Assembly (NCBI RefSeq): GCF_024699275.1
Contig: NZ_JAILPX010000145.1
Span: forward strand, 1-41,299
Origin: Selenomonas sp.
Lineage (GTDB): Bacteria; Bacillota_C; Negativicutes; Selenomonadales; Selenomonadaceae
Direction of reading: 5' to 3'
DNA: 41,299 nucleotides
The position numbers and the translations under genes are program-made. Numbering within the stretch: position 1 is the first letter of the stretch; each line of letters opens with the position of its first letter. The notes under the pieces are model-generated. The model was not told the origin of the DNA. It searched no databases and saw only the letters and a program-made list of their open reading frames with translations. Below, piece after piece: positions 25,779-34,112 of the stretch.

Positions 25779-26681
25779 ATGCATTTAGAGGAAGGCCGGG
25801 TAATCAAGGCCTATAACAGCTTCTTCTATGTCCAGACCGAAGGGGAATTGGTCACCTGCAAACTGCGGGGGAAGTTTAAGAAGACGCGTAAAAGTCAGGG
25901 CGTTGTTCCTGGGGATAGGGTGATGATTGGCCGGCTGCCGGATGGCACCGGTGTAGTGGAAGAACAGCTGCCCCGGGCAAGTTTGTTGCGCCGGCCGGCC
26001 GTTGCCAATGTCACTCAGGTCATGCTGACCTTTGCGGCGGCTCAGCCGGACTTGCATCCGCTGCTCCTGAACCGTTTCCTGGTATTGGCAGAATGGTCTG
26101 GACTGCCGCATATTCAGATTTGTGTCAATAAGGTGGATTTATACGACGGAGATATTGTAAGTCTTCTGGATATCTACGAGCAGGCCGGTTATCCGGTCCT
26201 GCGGGTTTCTGCTAAGAAAAAGCAGGGCCTGGCGGAATTGCAAAGGGCGTTGGCCGGTGAGACCACGGTGTTTGCCGGACCCTCCGGCGTGGGGAAGTCA
26301 TCTCTTTTAAATGCGCTGGACGAGGGCTTATCCCTGGCTACCGGCCAGGTCAGCGATAAGATCAAGCGGGGGCGGCATACCACCCGGGTGGCGGAACTTT
26401 TGCCCTATGAACAGGGATTTATCGTAGATACGCCTGGGTTTAGTGCTATGGAACTGGGGGAAATTCCCCTGGAGAATTTGGCGGGGTATTTCCCGGAGTT
26501 TCGTCCCTATTTAGGCCAGTGCCGCTTTACACCCTGCAGCCATACCCATGAACCGGATTGTGGCATCAAGGAGGCGCTGGCAGAAGCGAAGCTTTCTTCA
26601 GAGCGTTATGATGCTTATCGAACCATCTATAAAGAAATTCAGGAAGCGCAAGAAGTGAAACGAAAGAAGGAATATAAATGA
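25779..26681 (+). CDS. rsgA: Ribosome small-subunit-dependent GTPase RsgA
   Basis: RsgA helps late maturation of the 30S subunit. The 300-residue circularly permuted GTPase has an N-terminal OB fold (about 1-70), then G4 NKVD (117-120), G1 GPSGVGKS (167-174), G3 DTPG (217-220), and a C-terminal zinc site with Cys248, Cys253, His255 and Cys261. The prkC-rsgA-rpe order is typical of Firmicutes. The stop overlaps the rpe start by four bases. Confidence 0.96.
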   Translation: MHLEEGRVIKAYNSFFYVQTEGELVTCKLRGKFKKTRKSQGVVPGDRVMIGRLPDGTGVVEEQLPRASLLRRPAVANVTQVMLTFAAAQPDLHPLLLNRFLVLAEWSGLPHIQICVNKVDLYDGDIVSLLDIYEQAGYPVLRVSAKKKQGLAELQRALAGETTVFAGPSGVGKSSLLNALDEGLSLATGQVSDKIKRGRHTTRVAELLPYEQGFIVDTPGFSAMELGEIPLENLAGYFPEFRPYLGQCRFTPCSHTHEPDCGIKEALAEAKLSSERYDAYRTIYKEIQEAQEVKRKKEYK

Positions 26682-27322
26682 TTAAGATTGCTCCCTCCAT
26701 ATTGTCGGCGGATTTTGCTCATCTGGCTGATGAGGTTAAGAAGGTAACCGATGCCGGTGCGGACTATATTCATATCGATGTAATGGATGGCAGCTTTGTG
26801 CCCAATATCACGTTGGGCTCCCTGGTGGTAAAAAGCCTGCGTCCCACCAGTAAGGCGGTTTTTGATGTGCATCTGATGGTGGAGCATCCGGAAAATCATA
26901 TCGAAACCTTTGCGGAAGCTGGTGCCGATATCATCACCTTCCATTGGGAAGCGGCCCGTCATCATCATCGCATTATCCAGCAGATAAAAGCTGCTGGTTG
27001 CCGGGCGGGGATTGCCCTGAATCCGGGGACACCGCTGGCCATGCTGGAAGAGATTCTGCCGGATGTGGATATGGTGCTGATTATGACGGTGAATCCGGGC
27101 TTTGGGGGACAGAAATTCATCACCTCCCAGTTGGAAAAGATTCATATGCTGCATCATACCATTGAAGACATGGGCTTTACCTGTGATATTGAAGTGGATG
27201 GCGGCATCAATGCGGAAACCAGTAAACTGGTACAGGAAGCTGGAGCCAATGTGCTGGTAGCCGGTTCTGCTGTTTACGGAGCAGAGGATGTGGCTGCAGC
27301 CATTAAGGCCATTCGTGGTTGA
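26678..27322 (+). CDS. rpe: Ribulose-phosphate 3-epimerase
   Basis: Rpe interconverts ribulose 5-phosphate and xylulose 5-phosphate in the pentose phosphate pathway. The 214-residue TIM barrel has IAPSILSADFAHL, HIDVMDGSFVPNITLG, VHLMVEHPE, MTVNPGFGGQKF and VDGGINAETS, which carry the metal-binding His and Asp residues. It is translationally coupled to rsgA. Confidence 0.97.
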   Translation: MIKIAPSILSADFAHLADEVKKVTDAGADYIHIDVMDGSFVPNITLGSLVVKSLRPTSKAVFDVHLMVEHPENHIETFAEAGADIITFHWEAARHHHRIIQQIKAAGCRAGIALNPGTPLAMLEEILPDVDMVLIMTVNPGFGGQKFITSQLEKIHMLHHTIEDMGFTCDIEVDGGINAETSKLVQEAGANVLVAGSAVYGAEDVAAAIKAIRG

Positions 27323-27342
27323 TTTTTAAGGAGAGGTAAGAA

Positions 27343-28029
27343 ATGGCAAAAGAAAAAGCAGTGGTACTGCTGTCTGGCGGCCTTGACAGCTGTACCTGTA
27401 TGGCTGTGGCCAAGGAAGCAGGCTATGAAGTATATCCCATCAGTTTTAACTATCATCAGCGTCATAGTATTGAACTGGAGGGGGCAAAAAAAATCGCCAA
27501 GTTTTATGATGTGCCTAAACATTTGATTATCGAAACCAATATGGAGGCCATTGGTGGTTCGGCACTGACAGACAGTCATATTGATGTGCCGGAGGGCGAT
27601 GTGGACCGGAAGGATGTACCCATTACTTATGTGCCGGCCCGCAATTTGATTTTCCTGTCCTATGCCATGGGCTATGCAGAAGTGGTGGGGGCGACCCATG
27701 TCTACATTGGTGTGAATTCCGTGGATTATTCTGGCTACCCGGATTGTCGCCCGGAATTTATTCAGAAGTTCCAAAGCCTGGCGGATTATGCAACCACGGC
27801 CACTGCCGTAAAGGGTACGAAAATCACCATTGAAACGCCGTTGCAGGATTTGTCCAAAAAGGAAATCGTGCAGCTGGGGTCCAGACTGGGAGCACCGTTG
27901 CAGTTTACCCATAGCTGTTACAAGGGGGGCGAAAAGGCCTGCGGTGTCTGCGACAGCTGCAAGCTGCGGCTCCAGGGCTTTGCCGAAGCCGGTGTGGAAG
28001 ACCCAGTGGAATACGAAACGAGGAGCTAA
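27343..28029 (+). CDS. queC: 7-cyano-7-deazaguanine synthase QueC
   Basis: QueC converts 7-carboxy-7-deazaguanine to preQ0 with ATP and ammonia, in the queuosine pathway. The 228-residue protein has the PP-loop SGGLDSCT (10-17) and a C-terminal zinc site formed by cysteines in SCYKGGEKACGVCDSCK. GGAGAGG lies nine bases before the ATG. folE2 begins two bases after the stop, which ties the pair to the 7-deazapurine route; queD, queE and queF are not in the window. Confidence 0.95.
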   Translation: MAKEKAVVLLSGGLDSCTCMAVAKEAGYEVYPISFNYHQRHSIELEGAKKIAKFYDVPKHLIIETNMEAIGGSALTDSHIDVPEGDVDRKDVPITYVPARNLIFLSYAMGYAEVVGATHVYIGVNSVDYSGYPDCRPEFIQKFQSLADYATTATAVKGTKITIETPLQDLSKKEIVQLGSRLGAPLQFTHSCYKGGEKACGVCDSCKLRLQGFAEAGVEDPVEYETRS

Positions 28030-28031
28030 AG

Positions 28032-28817
28032 ATGCAGGACGTACAGAACCGCCAGGATAAACGGGGCATCGCCATACAGAAGGTGGGCATCAAGGAGGCG
28101 CATCTGCCATTTTTGATCAAGACCAAAGACGGCAGCTATCAGCAGGTGCTGGCCCGGGTGCGTTTTACCGTAGCACTGCCCAGTCAGTACAAGGGCACTC
28201 ACATGAGCCGCTTCCTGGAAATCCTGATGCCCTGGAGCAAGAAACCCTTGGCTGAGCCGGAGATGGAAAATATGCTGGCAGAGGCTTTAGAGCGTTTGGA
28301 GGCCCATGCTGCAGAAGTGGAGCTTTCCTTTAAGTATTTTGTGGATAAGACAGCACCAGTCAGTGGCCGCAGCTCGGTACTGGACTTGGATTGCAGTTTT
28401 ACTGGCCGCAAGGAAAAGGGCAAGCCCATGGAATTCCAGTTAGGGGTGGAGGTGCCGTTTACTTCCTTATGTCCCTGCAGCAAGGAAATCTCCAATTACG
28501 GAGCCCATAATCAGCGCTCTGTGGCCCGGGTTCAGCTGCGCTTTAAGGAGGGCTACGATTGTATCTACATTGAGGATTTGGCGGAACTGGTGGAAAAACA
28601 GGGCTCATCGTCAATTTATCCGCTGCTGAAGCGGGAAGATGAGAAGTTTGTCACGGAAGCTGCCTATGAAAATCCCAAGTTCGTGGAGGATATCCTGCGG
28701 GATACGGTGCTGGCCTTGCGCCAGCTGGAAGGGCTGGGCTGGTTCTCGGTGGAATGCGAGAATTACGAGTCCATCCACAATCATAGTGCCTATGCGGCTC
28801 ATGAAGAAGAACGGTAA
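28032..28817 (+). CDS. folE2: GTP cyclohydrolase FolE2 (type IB)
   Basis: FolE2 turns GTP into 7,8-dihydroneopterin triphosphate, the first step shared by folate and queuosine synthesis. The 261-residue protein matches the tunnelling-fold type IB family, with VGIKEAHLPF near the start, the conserved TSLCPCSKEIS containing Cys147, and CENYESIHNHSA near the end. Adjacent queC suggests it feeds 7-deazaguanine synthesis. Type IB enzymes are less dependent on zinc than FolE. GAGGAG precedes the ATG. Confidence 0.93.
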   Translation: MQDVQNRQDKRGIAIQKVGIKEAHLPFLIKTKDGSYQQVLARVRFTVALPSQYKGTHMSRFLEILMPWSKKPLAEPEMENMLAEALERLEAHAAEVELSFKYFVDKTAPVSGRSSVLDLDCSFTGRKEKGKPMEFQLGVEVPFTSLCPCSKEISNYGAHNQRSVARVQLRFKEGYDCIYIEDLAELVEKQGSSSIYPLLKREDEKFVTEAAYENPKFVEDILRDTVLALRQLEGLGWFSVECENYESIHNHSAYAAHEEER

Positions 28818-28848
28818 GAAAAAATAACGATCCCAAGGGACGGTTTGC

Positions 28849-29838
28849 ATGAGTAAAGTTTACAAACGGTTTATGGTCTTAATCCTGCTGGTGGTCATTA
28901 TTTCCGGCGTGGTTATCTATACAACCGTTGATATCAATACCCTGAAAAATTTAGATCGCTTTCAGTCCTGGTCCATCGGGCTGGCTATTTTAGCCGTGGG
29001 ACTGGGAATGTTCTTTGACGGCAGCCGTCTGATGCATATGGTGAAGATTTCTCATGAAAAAATTACTCTCTATCAGGCGGTGCAGGTGGTCTTTGGCAAT
29101 TACTTTTTGGCCCTGCTGACTCCTGGTGCTACAGGAGGGGCGGTGGCGCAGCTGATGTTTTTGCGCCATGCGGGAGTGCCTACGGGTAAGGCTACCGTGC
29201 TGGTCATTGTCCGCACACTGATGTCCATTTTCTTTTTGGTGCTCTGCATGCCCTTTATCTTTTTGCACGATAAGGGTATCCTGCCTGGTATTTCCAATCA
29301 AACCCTGATGGCTGTTACGCTTACGGCTTTCGTGGTGATTGTGGCCATTGTGGTGGGGGCCCGGCTGGGCACTTTGGATTATTTTGTTATCCGTTTTACC
29401 CGGCACATGCGGAACAGCCGCCGCCGTAAGGTCTTTGCTTTTTACCGGGATACGAAATGTGCTATTGCGCTGCTGTTGCAGTCCCCCTGGAAAATGATAT
29501 TGGTCTTTTTGGAATCGGGACTGAACCTATTGTGCATTTATGCCATCGTTCCCTGCCTGTTGTTGGGATTGGGGGTAACCGATGCAGACTGGTATACGGT
29601 GATGGGGCGCATGATTTTCCTCAATATGCTGTTGTATTTCACGCCTACTCCAGGGGGCTCCGGTGTAGCTGAAGGTGGTTTTGTACTGCTGTTCAGTGAA
29701 ACGGTGCCAGCTGGTACAGTGGGGATTATCGCCGTATGCTGGCGCCTGATTGCGGAATACATTCCCTTCCTGATTGGCCTCTATTATACGCTGACGGTCT
29801 TTGGTCGCGACTTCCTCAGCAGACAGTTGAATAAATAG
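28849..29838 (+). CDS. YbhN/UPF0104-family membrane protein (lysylphosphatidylglycerol synthase transmembrane-like)
   Basis: The 329-residue protein has about eight hydrophobic segments and the family landmarks ALLTPGATGGAVAQL and LLYFTPTPGGSGVAEGGF. The family includes the flippase part of MprF, but there is no synthase domain here. Its true substrate is unknown; lipid or glycolipid transport is the common guess. Gaps of 31 and 10 bases place it inside the gene run between folE2 and cbiD, with no obvious functional link. Confidence 0.85.
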   Translation: MSKVYKRFMVLILLVVIISGVVIYTTVDINTLKNLDRFQSWSIGLAILAVGLGMFFDGSRLMHMVKISHEKITLYQAVQVVFGNYFLALLTPGATGGAVAQLMFLRHAGVPTGKATVLVIVRTLMSIFFLVLCMPFIFLHDKGILPGISNQTLMAVTLTAFVVIVAIVVGARLGTLDYFVIRFTRHMRNSRRRKVFAFYRDTKCAIALLLQSPWKMILVFLESGLNLLCIYAIVPCLLLGLGVTDADWYTVMGRMIFLNMLLYFTPTPGGSGVAEGGFVLLFSETVPAGTVGIIAVCWRLIAEYIPFLIGLYYTLTVFGRDFLSRQLNK

Positions 29839-29848
29839 GTGAATCATT

Positions 29849-30973
29849 ATGTCAAAACAATTAAGATCCGGCTATACCACAGGGGCTTGTGCTGCCGCCG
29901 GTGTGAAGGCCGCTCTGCTCTATGAGCAGCATGAGGAATGGGATAACATTGAACTCCGTGCCCTGGATGGCACGGAGCTTGTTATTCCCGTGAAAGATAT
30001 CACTTCGTGCGAAACTGGTCTGACAGCCGAAGTGGTGAAGTTTTCCGGGGATGACCCGGATATCACCAATGGAGTATCAGTCTATACCACCATTCGCCAT
30101 TTGAAGGGAGCTCCACCGAAAATCGTCTTTAAGGCGGGCAAGGGCATTGGCACAGTAACGAAACCGGGGCTCTCTGTTCCTGTGGGGGAGCCTTCCATCA
30201 ATCCTGGACCCCGCAAGTTGATTTGCAGTGCGGTGGCTGAGGTCCTGGGGACGGATAAGATTCCACTGGAGGTGACGATTTCCATTCCTGCTGGAGTGGA
30301 ACTGGCCCGGCAGACCCTTAACCCCATTCTAGGGGTGGAAGGTGGTATTTCGGTTATTGGTACTACGGGAGTTTTGCGGCCAATGTCGGAGGCGGGGTTC
30401 AAGAATTCTCTTGTTCCTCAGATTGATGTGGCTAAGGCAGCGGGATATAAATCCTTGATTTTTGTACCGGGGAAAATTGGGGAGCGCTTGGCTGCCCAGT
30501 GGAAACTGCCCAACCAGGCTATGGTACAGACCAGCAATTTCATCGGTTTTATGCTGGAAGCAGCCCAGCAACGAGGCGTGGCAAGAGTTCTGCTCTTTGG
30601 TCATATCGGCAAACTGATTAAAGTGGCTGCCGGATGTTTTTACACCCATAACCGCATTGCAGATGGCCGGCTGGAAACTATGGCAGCCTATGCTGCAGCT
30701 GCTGGCCTGGATACAGCGGGGACGCAGGCAATCCTGGAGGCGAATACCACAGAAGACGCCTTGGCGGTGCTGGATAAAGCCGGTCTGAAGGCAAGGGTCT
30801 GTCAGGTACTGGCCCAGCGTGCCAGCCTGCGGGCTCAGCGCTATCTTTTTCAGAAGATGCAGGTGGGTACTGTGATGGTTACGCTGACCGGGGAGCTTTT
30901 AGGTATGGATGAAACAGCTAGGGACATTTGCCGGGAGTTAGGCGGGGAGGTGCTGGATGGACAAGCAGAATAA
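29849..30973 (+). CDS. cbiD: Cobalt-precorrin-5B (C1)-methyltransferase CbiD
   Basis: CbiD methylates C1 of cobalt-precorrin-5B in anaerobic cobalamin synthesis. The 374-residue protein begins with the family signature RSGYTTGACAAAG and carries GVTKPGL-like SVPVGEPSINPGPRK and LFGHIGKLIKVAAGCFYTHN. It overlaps cbiE by 17 bases. No other cbi gene except cbiE lies in the window, so the rest of the pathway must be elsewhere if it is complete. Confidence 0.95.
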   Translation: MSKQLRSGYTTGACAAAGVKAALLYEQHEEWDNIELRALDGTELVIPVKDITSCETGLTAEVVKFSGDDPDITNGVSVYTTIRHLKGAPPKIVFKAGKGIGTVTKPGLSVPVGEPSINPGPRKLICSAVAEVLGTDKIPLEVTISIPAGVELARQTLNPILGVEGGISVIGTTGVLRPMSEAGFKNSLVPQIDVAKAAGYKSLIFVPGKIGERLAAQWKLPNQAMVQTSNFIGFMLEAAQQRGVARVLLFGHIGKLIKVAAGCFYTHNRIADGRLETMAAYAAAAGLDTAGTQAILEANTTEDALAVLDKAGLKARVCQVLAQRASLRAQRYLFQKMQVGTVMVTLTGELLGMDETARDICRELGGEVLDGQAE

Positions 30974-31604
30974 GATTATCGTGATAGGCATTGGCCCTGG
31001 TAATCCTGATTATATTGTACCTAAGGGGCTGCAGGCCATTCGGCAAGCAAGGTTTCTGGTGGGGGGCAGACGGGCTTTAAGCCAGTTTGCCCAGAAAAGT
31101 CAGGAAACCTGTCCCATAACAGCTGATATTCAAGGCGTGATGCATTTTATTCAGGCGCGGGTAAAACAGGCGGCGGTAATTGTCATGGTTTCCGGAGATC
31201 CCGGTTATTATTCGCTGCTTGATGCATTGCGACGGGAGTTTCCGGTGGAGCAGCTGGCGGTGATTCCCGGGATCAGCGCGATGCAGTATGCTTTTGCCCG
31301 TTTATCCCTGCCCTGGCACGATGCTGTATTAGCCAGTTTTCATGGCCGGGTTCCAGCAGCAGAGGCCATCGCCTTTGCCCCGGACAAGGTGTTGGGAATG
31401 CTAACCGACAGCCGTTATAATTCGCAGAGCATTGCCCGGTATCTGATAGACCGGGGCTGGCCTGAGACCTCGCGGCTGCATATATGCAGCCGCCTTTCCT
31501 ACGAGGACGAAGAAATCCTGCATACAACTTTACAGGGAGCTTTGCAGATGGCGGTTAAATCTGCCTGCATCTTAATCCTAGAAGCAGGGAGCAGCCACAC
31601 CTAA
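30957..31604 (+). CDS. cbiE: Cobalt-precorrin-7 (C5)-methyltransferase CbiE
   Basis: The 215-residue tetrapyrrole methylase opens with VIGIGPGNPDYIVPKGLQAI and has the SAM-site MVSGDPGYYSLLDALRREF and IPGISAMQYAFARL. CbiE methylates C5 of cobalt-precorrin-7. The partner CbiT (C15 methylation and decarboxylation), often adjacent or fused, is not next to it. GGGGAGG precedes the ATG, which lies inside the end of cbiD. Confidence 0.92.
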   Translation: MDKQNKIIVIGIGPGNPDYIVPKGLQAIRQARFLVGGRRALSQFAQKSQETCPITADIQGVMHFIQARVKQAAVIVMVSGDPGYYSLLDALRREFPVEQLAVIPGISAMQYAFARLSLPWHDAVLASFHGRVPAAEAIAFAPDKVLGMLTDSRYNSQSIARYLIDRGWPETSRLHICSRLSYEDEEILHTTLQGALQMAVKSACILILEAGSSHT

Positions 31605-31629
31605 GGCAACAACAATGGAGCGGGATTAC

Positions 31630-32310
31630 ATGAATATTGAACAGGAATTATTCAGGCAGCAGGATAAGGAATATGGTGCTTTTCAGCGAAAACTGATGCC
31701 TACGGTAGCTCCGGAAACGGTTATTGGTGTGCGCACGCCTCTGCTCCGCGATATGGCTAGGGCATTGTCTAAGAATGATGGGGAGGTGAAAGCTTTCCTA
31801 GAGAAGCTTCCCCATCGGTACTTTGAGGAAAATCAGCTGCATGCCTTTATCCTGTCGGAAATGAAGGACTACGAAACTTGTATAAAGGGAGTGGTGGCTT
31901 TTTTGCCCTATGTGAATAATTGGGCCACCTGCGACCAGCTGTCACCGAAAATCTTTAAAAAGCATCGACAGGCTCTGTTAGTGGAAATAAAGGTTTGGCT
32001 ATCCAGTCAGGCAGTCTATACGGTGCGTTTTGCCATTGGGATGCTGATGACGCATTTCCTTGATGAGGATTTTACGGAAAATTATTTGTCCATGGTGGTG
32101 CAAATCCGTTCAGAGGAGTACTATGTCAACATGATGATTGCCTGGTACTTTGCCACGGCGCTGGCTAAACAGTATGAAAAAGCGCTTCCCTTTATAGAGG
32201 AGCAGCGTTTGGAACGCTGGACCCACAACAAGGCTATTCAGAAGGCCATTGAAAGCCGGCGGATAGGGCCGGAACAGAAGGCTTATCTGCGGAATTTGAA
32301 AATCCGCTGA
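31630..32310 (+). CDS. DNA alkylation repair protein, AlkD-like
   Basis: The 226-residue protein is all-helical and matches the HEAT-repeat DNA glycosylase AlkD, which removes bulky or cationic N3- and N7-alkylpurines. The VNNWATCD segment holds the Trp and Asp of the active site, and a further Trp lies in LERWTHNKAI. I chose the ATG at 31630, as GGAGCGG lies seven bases before it; an in-frame ATG at 31615 has no clear site. It closes the long gene run and has no functional tie to cbiE. Confidence 0.88.
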   Translation: MNIEQELFRQQDKEYGAFQRKLMPTVAPETVIGVRTPLLRDMARALSKNDGEVKAFLEKLPHRYFEENQLHAFILSEMKDYETCIKGVVAFLPYVNNWATCDQLSPKIFKKHRQALLVEIKVWLSSQAVYTVRFAIGMLMTHFLDEDFTENYLSMVVQIRSEEYYVNMMIAWYFATALAKQYEKALPFIEEQRLERWTHNKAIQKAIESRRIGPEQKAYLRNLKIR

Positions 32311-32333
32311 AAAAAATTATCCCCCCGGGGGGC

Positions 32334-32362
32334 TTGTGAGAAAGATTGTGTGTTGTTATCAT
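32334..32362 (+). promoter_or_regulatory. Candidate promoter of the MATE gene
   Basis: TTGTGA at 32334-32339 and TATCAT at 32357-32362 are 17 bases apart. A self-complementary CCCCCCGGGGGG (32321-32332) lies just upstream and might act as a hairpin, but it has no T tract. Confidence 0.5.
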
Positions 32363-32400
32363 CTAAACGATATTAATTTTCATCGTAGGAGAGTAATGGC

Positions 32401-33735
32401 GTGCAAATCAAAAAATCGGATCGACATTATTTAGGAATTGCCATGCCGGCTGCTCTGGAGGGCCTTTTTATGGTACTTCTGAGCTCGGTGGATATCATCA
32501 TGGTGGGGGTATTGGGAACGACAGCCATCGCGGCGGTGAGTATATTCACCCAGCCCCGGATGATGCTTCTTTGTGTGGTAAGGTCTGTGGCATCGGTATT
32601 GACGCTGCTTACAGCCCGGAAGTTTGGGCAGGAAAAGCTTCAGGAAGTGCCTGCGCTTTTGGCGCGGACACTTTTTTGTATGGTTTTATTGATGGGGTTC
32701 CTGCATCTGGCCTTTTTTCTGTACTTAGAGGGGATTCTAAGCTGGATGGGGGCTGAGGAGGAGTATATGACAGCGGCCTTATCCTATGGGGATATTGCCC
32801 TTTTGGGCGTGTTTTTGACGACGCTGTCCACCGTATTGCAGGCGGTGCAGCTGGGATATGGACATACAAAGCAGGTGATGAGTGCCAATGTGCAGGGCAA
32901 TGTGGTCAATATCATCGGCAACGCTCTCTTCATCTTTGGTTTGGGCCCTTTTCCGGAATTGGGGGTGGTAGGAGCAGCGGTGGGAACGGTGCTGGGTACC
33001 AGCTGGACACTTTTCATTACGGGTTATCAGTTTAAGAATAGCAACTGGATTAGGTGGAGCAGCTTTTGGCCCACCAAGGCTTATTTTCAGGAATTTTTGC
33101 CGGTGTTTGCGGGAATCTTCAGCGAACAGGGATTTGAACGACTGGGGATGGTGATTTATACCCGCATGGTGGCCGAATTGGGAACAGCAGCCTATGCGGT
33201 TCATGCCATCTGCATGAACTTCTGTGATTTCTATTACTGTTTTGCAGGAGGGCTGGGGAAGGCCAATATGGTGCTGGCCGGGCATGCTCATGGCGCCGGG
33301 GACTGGTCCTATTGGCAGCGGCAGCTGCGGGCTGGTCTGAAGTGGAGCTTTTTGTTTTCCCTGCTATCCTTTATCTGTACCTATGTGTTCCGGGAAGAAA
33401 TCTTTAGTATCTATTCCCATGAGGCAGCGCTATTGCCATTAGGCGCGTTGATTATGGCTTTTGTGGCGGCGGTAAGTTTTCCTGAAGCCCATGCTATGGT
33501 CTGTGCCGGCGTTCTGCGGGGCAGTGGCCGGACCAGTCAGGTGGCAGCCTATTCCTTTGTCAGCATTGCCTTTCTGCGTCCGCTGGTCACGGCCTTTTTT
33601 TTGCAGGTACTGGATTGGGGGCTGGCGGGTGCTTGGCTGGCTTTGGCCATTGATCAGTCTATGCGAGCCGTCTGTGCCTCGTTTCTCCTATGGAGAGTTT
33701 GGCGAAATCGGCCACAGGTGGCCTGTGATGGTTGA
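32401..33735 (+). CDS. MATE-family multidrug/Na+ antiporter
   Basis: The 444-residue protein has about twelve hydrophobic segments in two related halves, typical of MATE exporters that expel cationic compounds in exchange for Na+ or H+. The first half opens with LGIAMPAALEGLFMVLLSSVDIIMVGVLGT, a MATE N-terminal pattern. The substrate cannot be inferred. The start is GTG, with AGGAGA eight bases upstream; an ATG five bases earlier is in another frame. It has its own candidate promoter. Confidence 0.9.
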   Translation: MQIKKSDRHYLGIAMPAALEGLFMVLLSSVDIIMVGVLGTTAIAAVSIFTQPRMMLLCVVRSVASVLTLLTARKFGQEKLQEVPALLARTLFCMVLLMGFLHLAFFLYLEGILSWMGAEEEYMTAALSYGDIALLGVFLTTLSTVLQAVQLGYGHTKQVMSANVQGNVVNIIGNALFIFGLGPFPELGVVGAAVGTVLGTSWTLFITGYQFKNSNWIRWSSFWPTKAYFQEFLPVFAGIFSEQGFERLGMVIYTRMVAELGTAAYAVHAICMNFCDFYYCFAGGLGKANMVLAGHAHGAGDWSYWQRQLRAGLKWSFLFSLLSFICTYVFREEIFSIYSHEAALLPLGALIMAFVAAVSFPEAHAMVCAGVLRGSGRTSQVAAYSFVSIAFLRPLVTAFFLQVLDWGLAGAWLALAIDQSMRAVCASFLLWRVWRNRPQVACDG

Positions 33736-33751
33736 CACAGGGCTGTGATAC

Positions 33752-33780
33752 TTGACACATTTTTGTACAGATGGTACACT
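33752..33780 (+). promoter_or_regulatory. Promoter of the riboswitch-controlled transporter operon
   Basis: TTGACA (33752-33757) and TACACT (33775-33780) are 17 bases apart. A dyad TGTAC-N5-GTACA (33764-33778) overlaps the spacer and -10 element, and a second TTGACACA lies 20 bases upstream at 33732. Confidence 0.75.
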
Positions 33781-33817
33781 TGTTCCTGTCGTGCAAAAAT
33801 GCGATTGATTTCATATG

Positions 33818-33990
33818 GATTGGATCAGGTGTCGGAAGACTTAATAGAAAAGCTGGTATAAGCCAGCGCGGTCCCGCCACTGTAACAGGGAGTCATGCTG
33901 CACAAGGTAAGTCACTGAAAGGGGAAAAGCCCTTTTGGGAAGACGCAGTATGATGATGAACTGGAGCCAGGAGAACTGCCTGATTGACAA
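33818..33990 (+). promoter_or_regulatory. Cobalamin riboswitch
   Basis: The conserved cobalamin aptamer blocks are present in order: AGGTGTCGG, GCCAGCGCGGTCCCGCCACTG, AAGTCACTG, GGGAAGACG, and the B12 box AGCCAGGAGAACTGCC at 33966-33981. A terminator follows at 34048-34080. By known mechanism, adenosylcobalamin binding favours termination, so the downstream transporter should be expressed when cobalamin is low. This is strong evidence that the transporter serves cobalamin metabolism. Confidence 0.97.
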
Positions 33991-34047
33991 TCACCGTTTG
34001 ACCCGCGAGCGATGGGGATGGGGATTTTACTGGAGTTTGTTATGGTG

Positions 34048-34080
34048 AGCCTGTCTGCTTTAATGCGGACAGGCTTTTCT
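34048..34080 (+). terminator. Expression-platform terminator of the cobalamin riboswitch
   Basis: AGCCTGTC and GACAGGCT pair around a 12-base loop and are followed by TTTTCTT. It lies 33 bases before the first permease gene. Confidence 0.85.
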
Positions 34081-34112
34081 TATGCATAAATTTATTTAGG
34101 GAGTGGAAGATT

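Noticed and set aside
24908..25784. Long antisense frames over the PASTA region of the kinase
   Set aside because: They mirror the codon pattern of the repeats on the real strand and carry no signals of their own.
33736..33751. First TTGACACA at 33732 as the main -35 of the transporter operon
   Set aside because: The second copy at 33752 has an exact 17-base spacing to TACACT; the first has no good -10.
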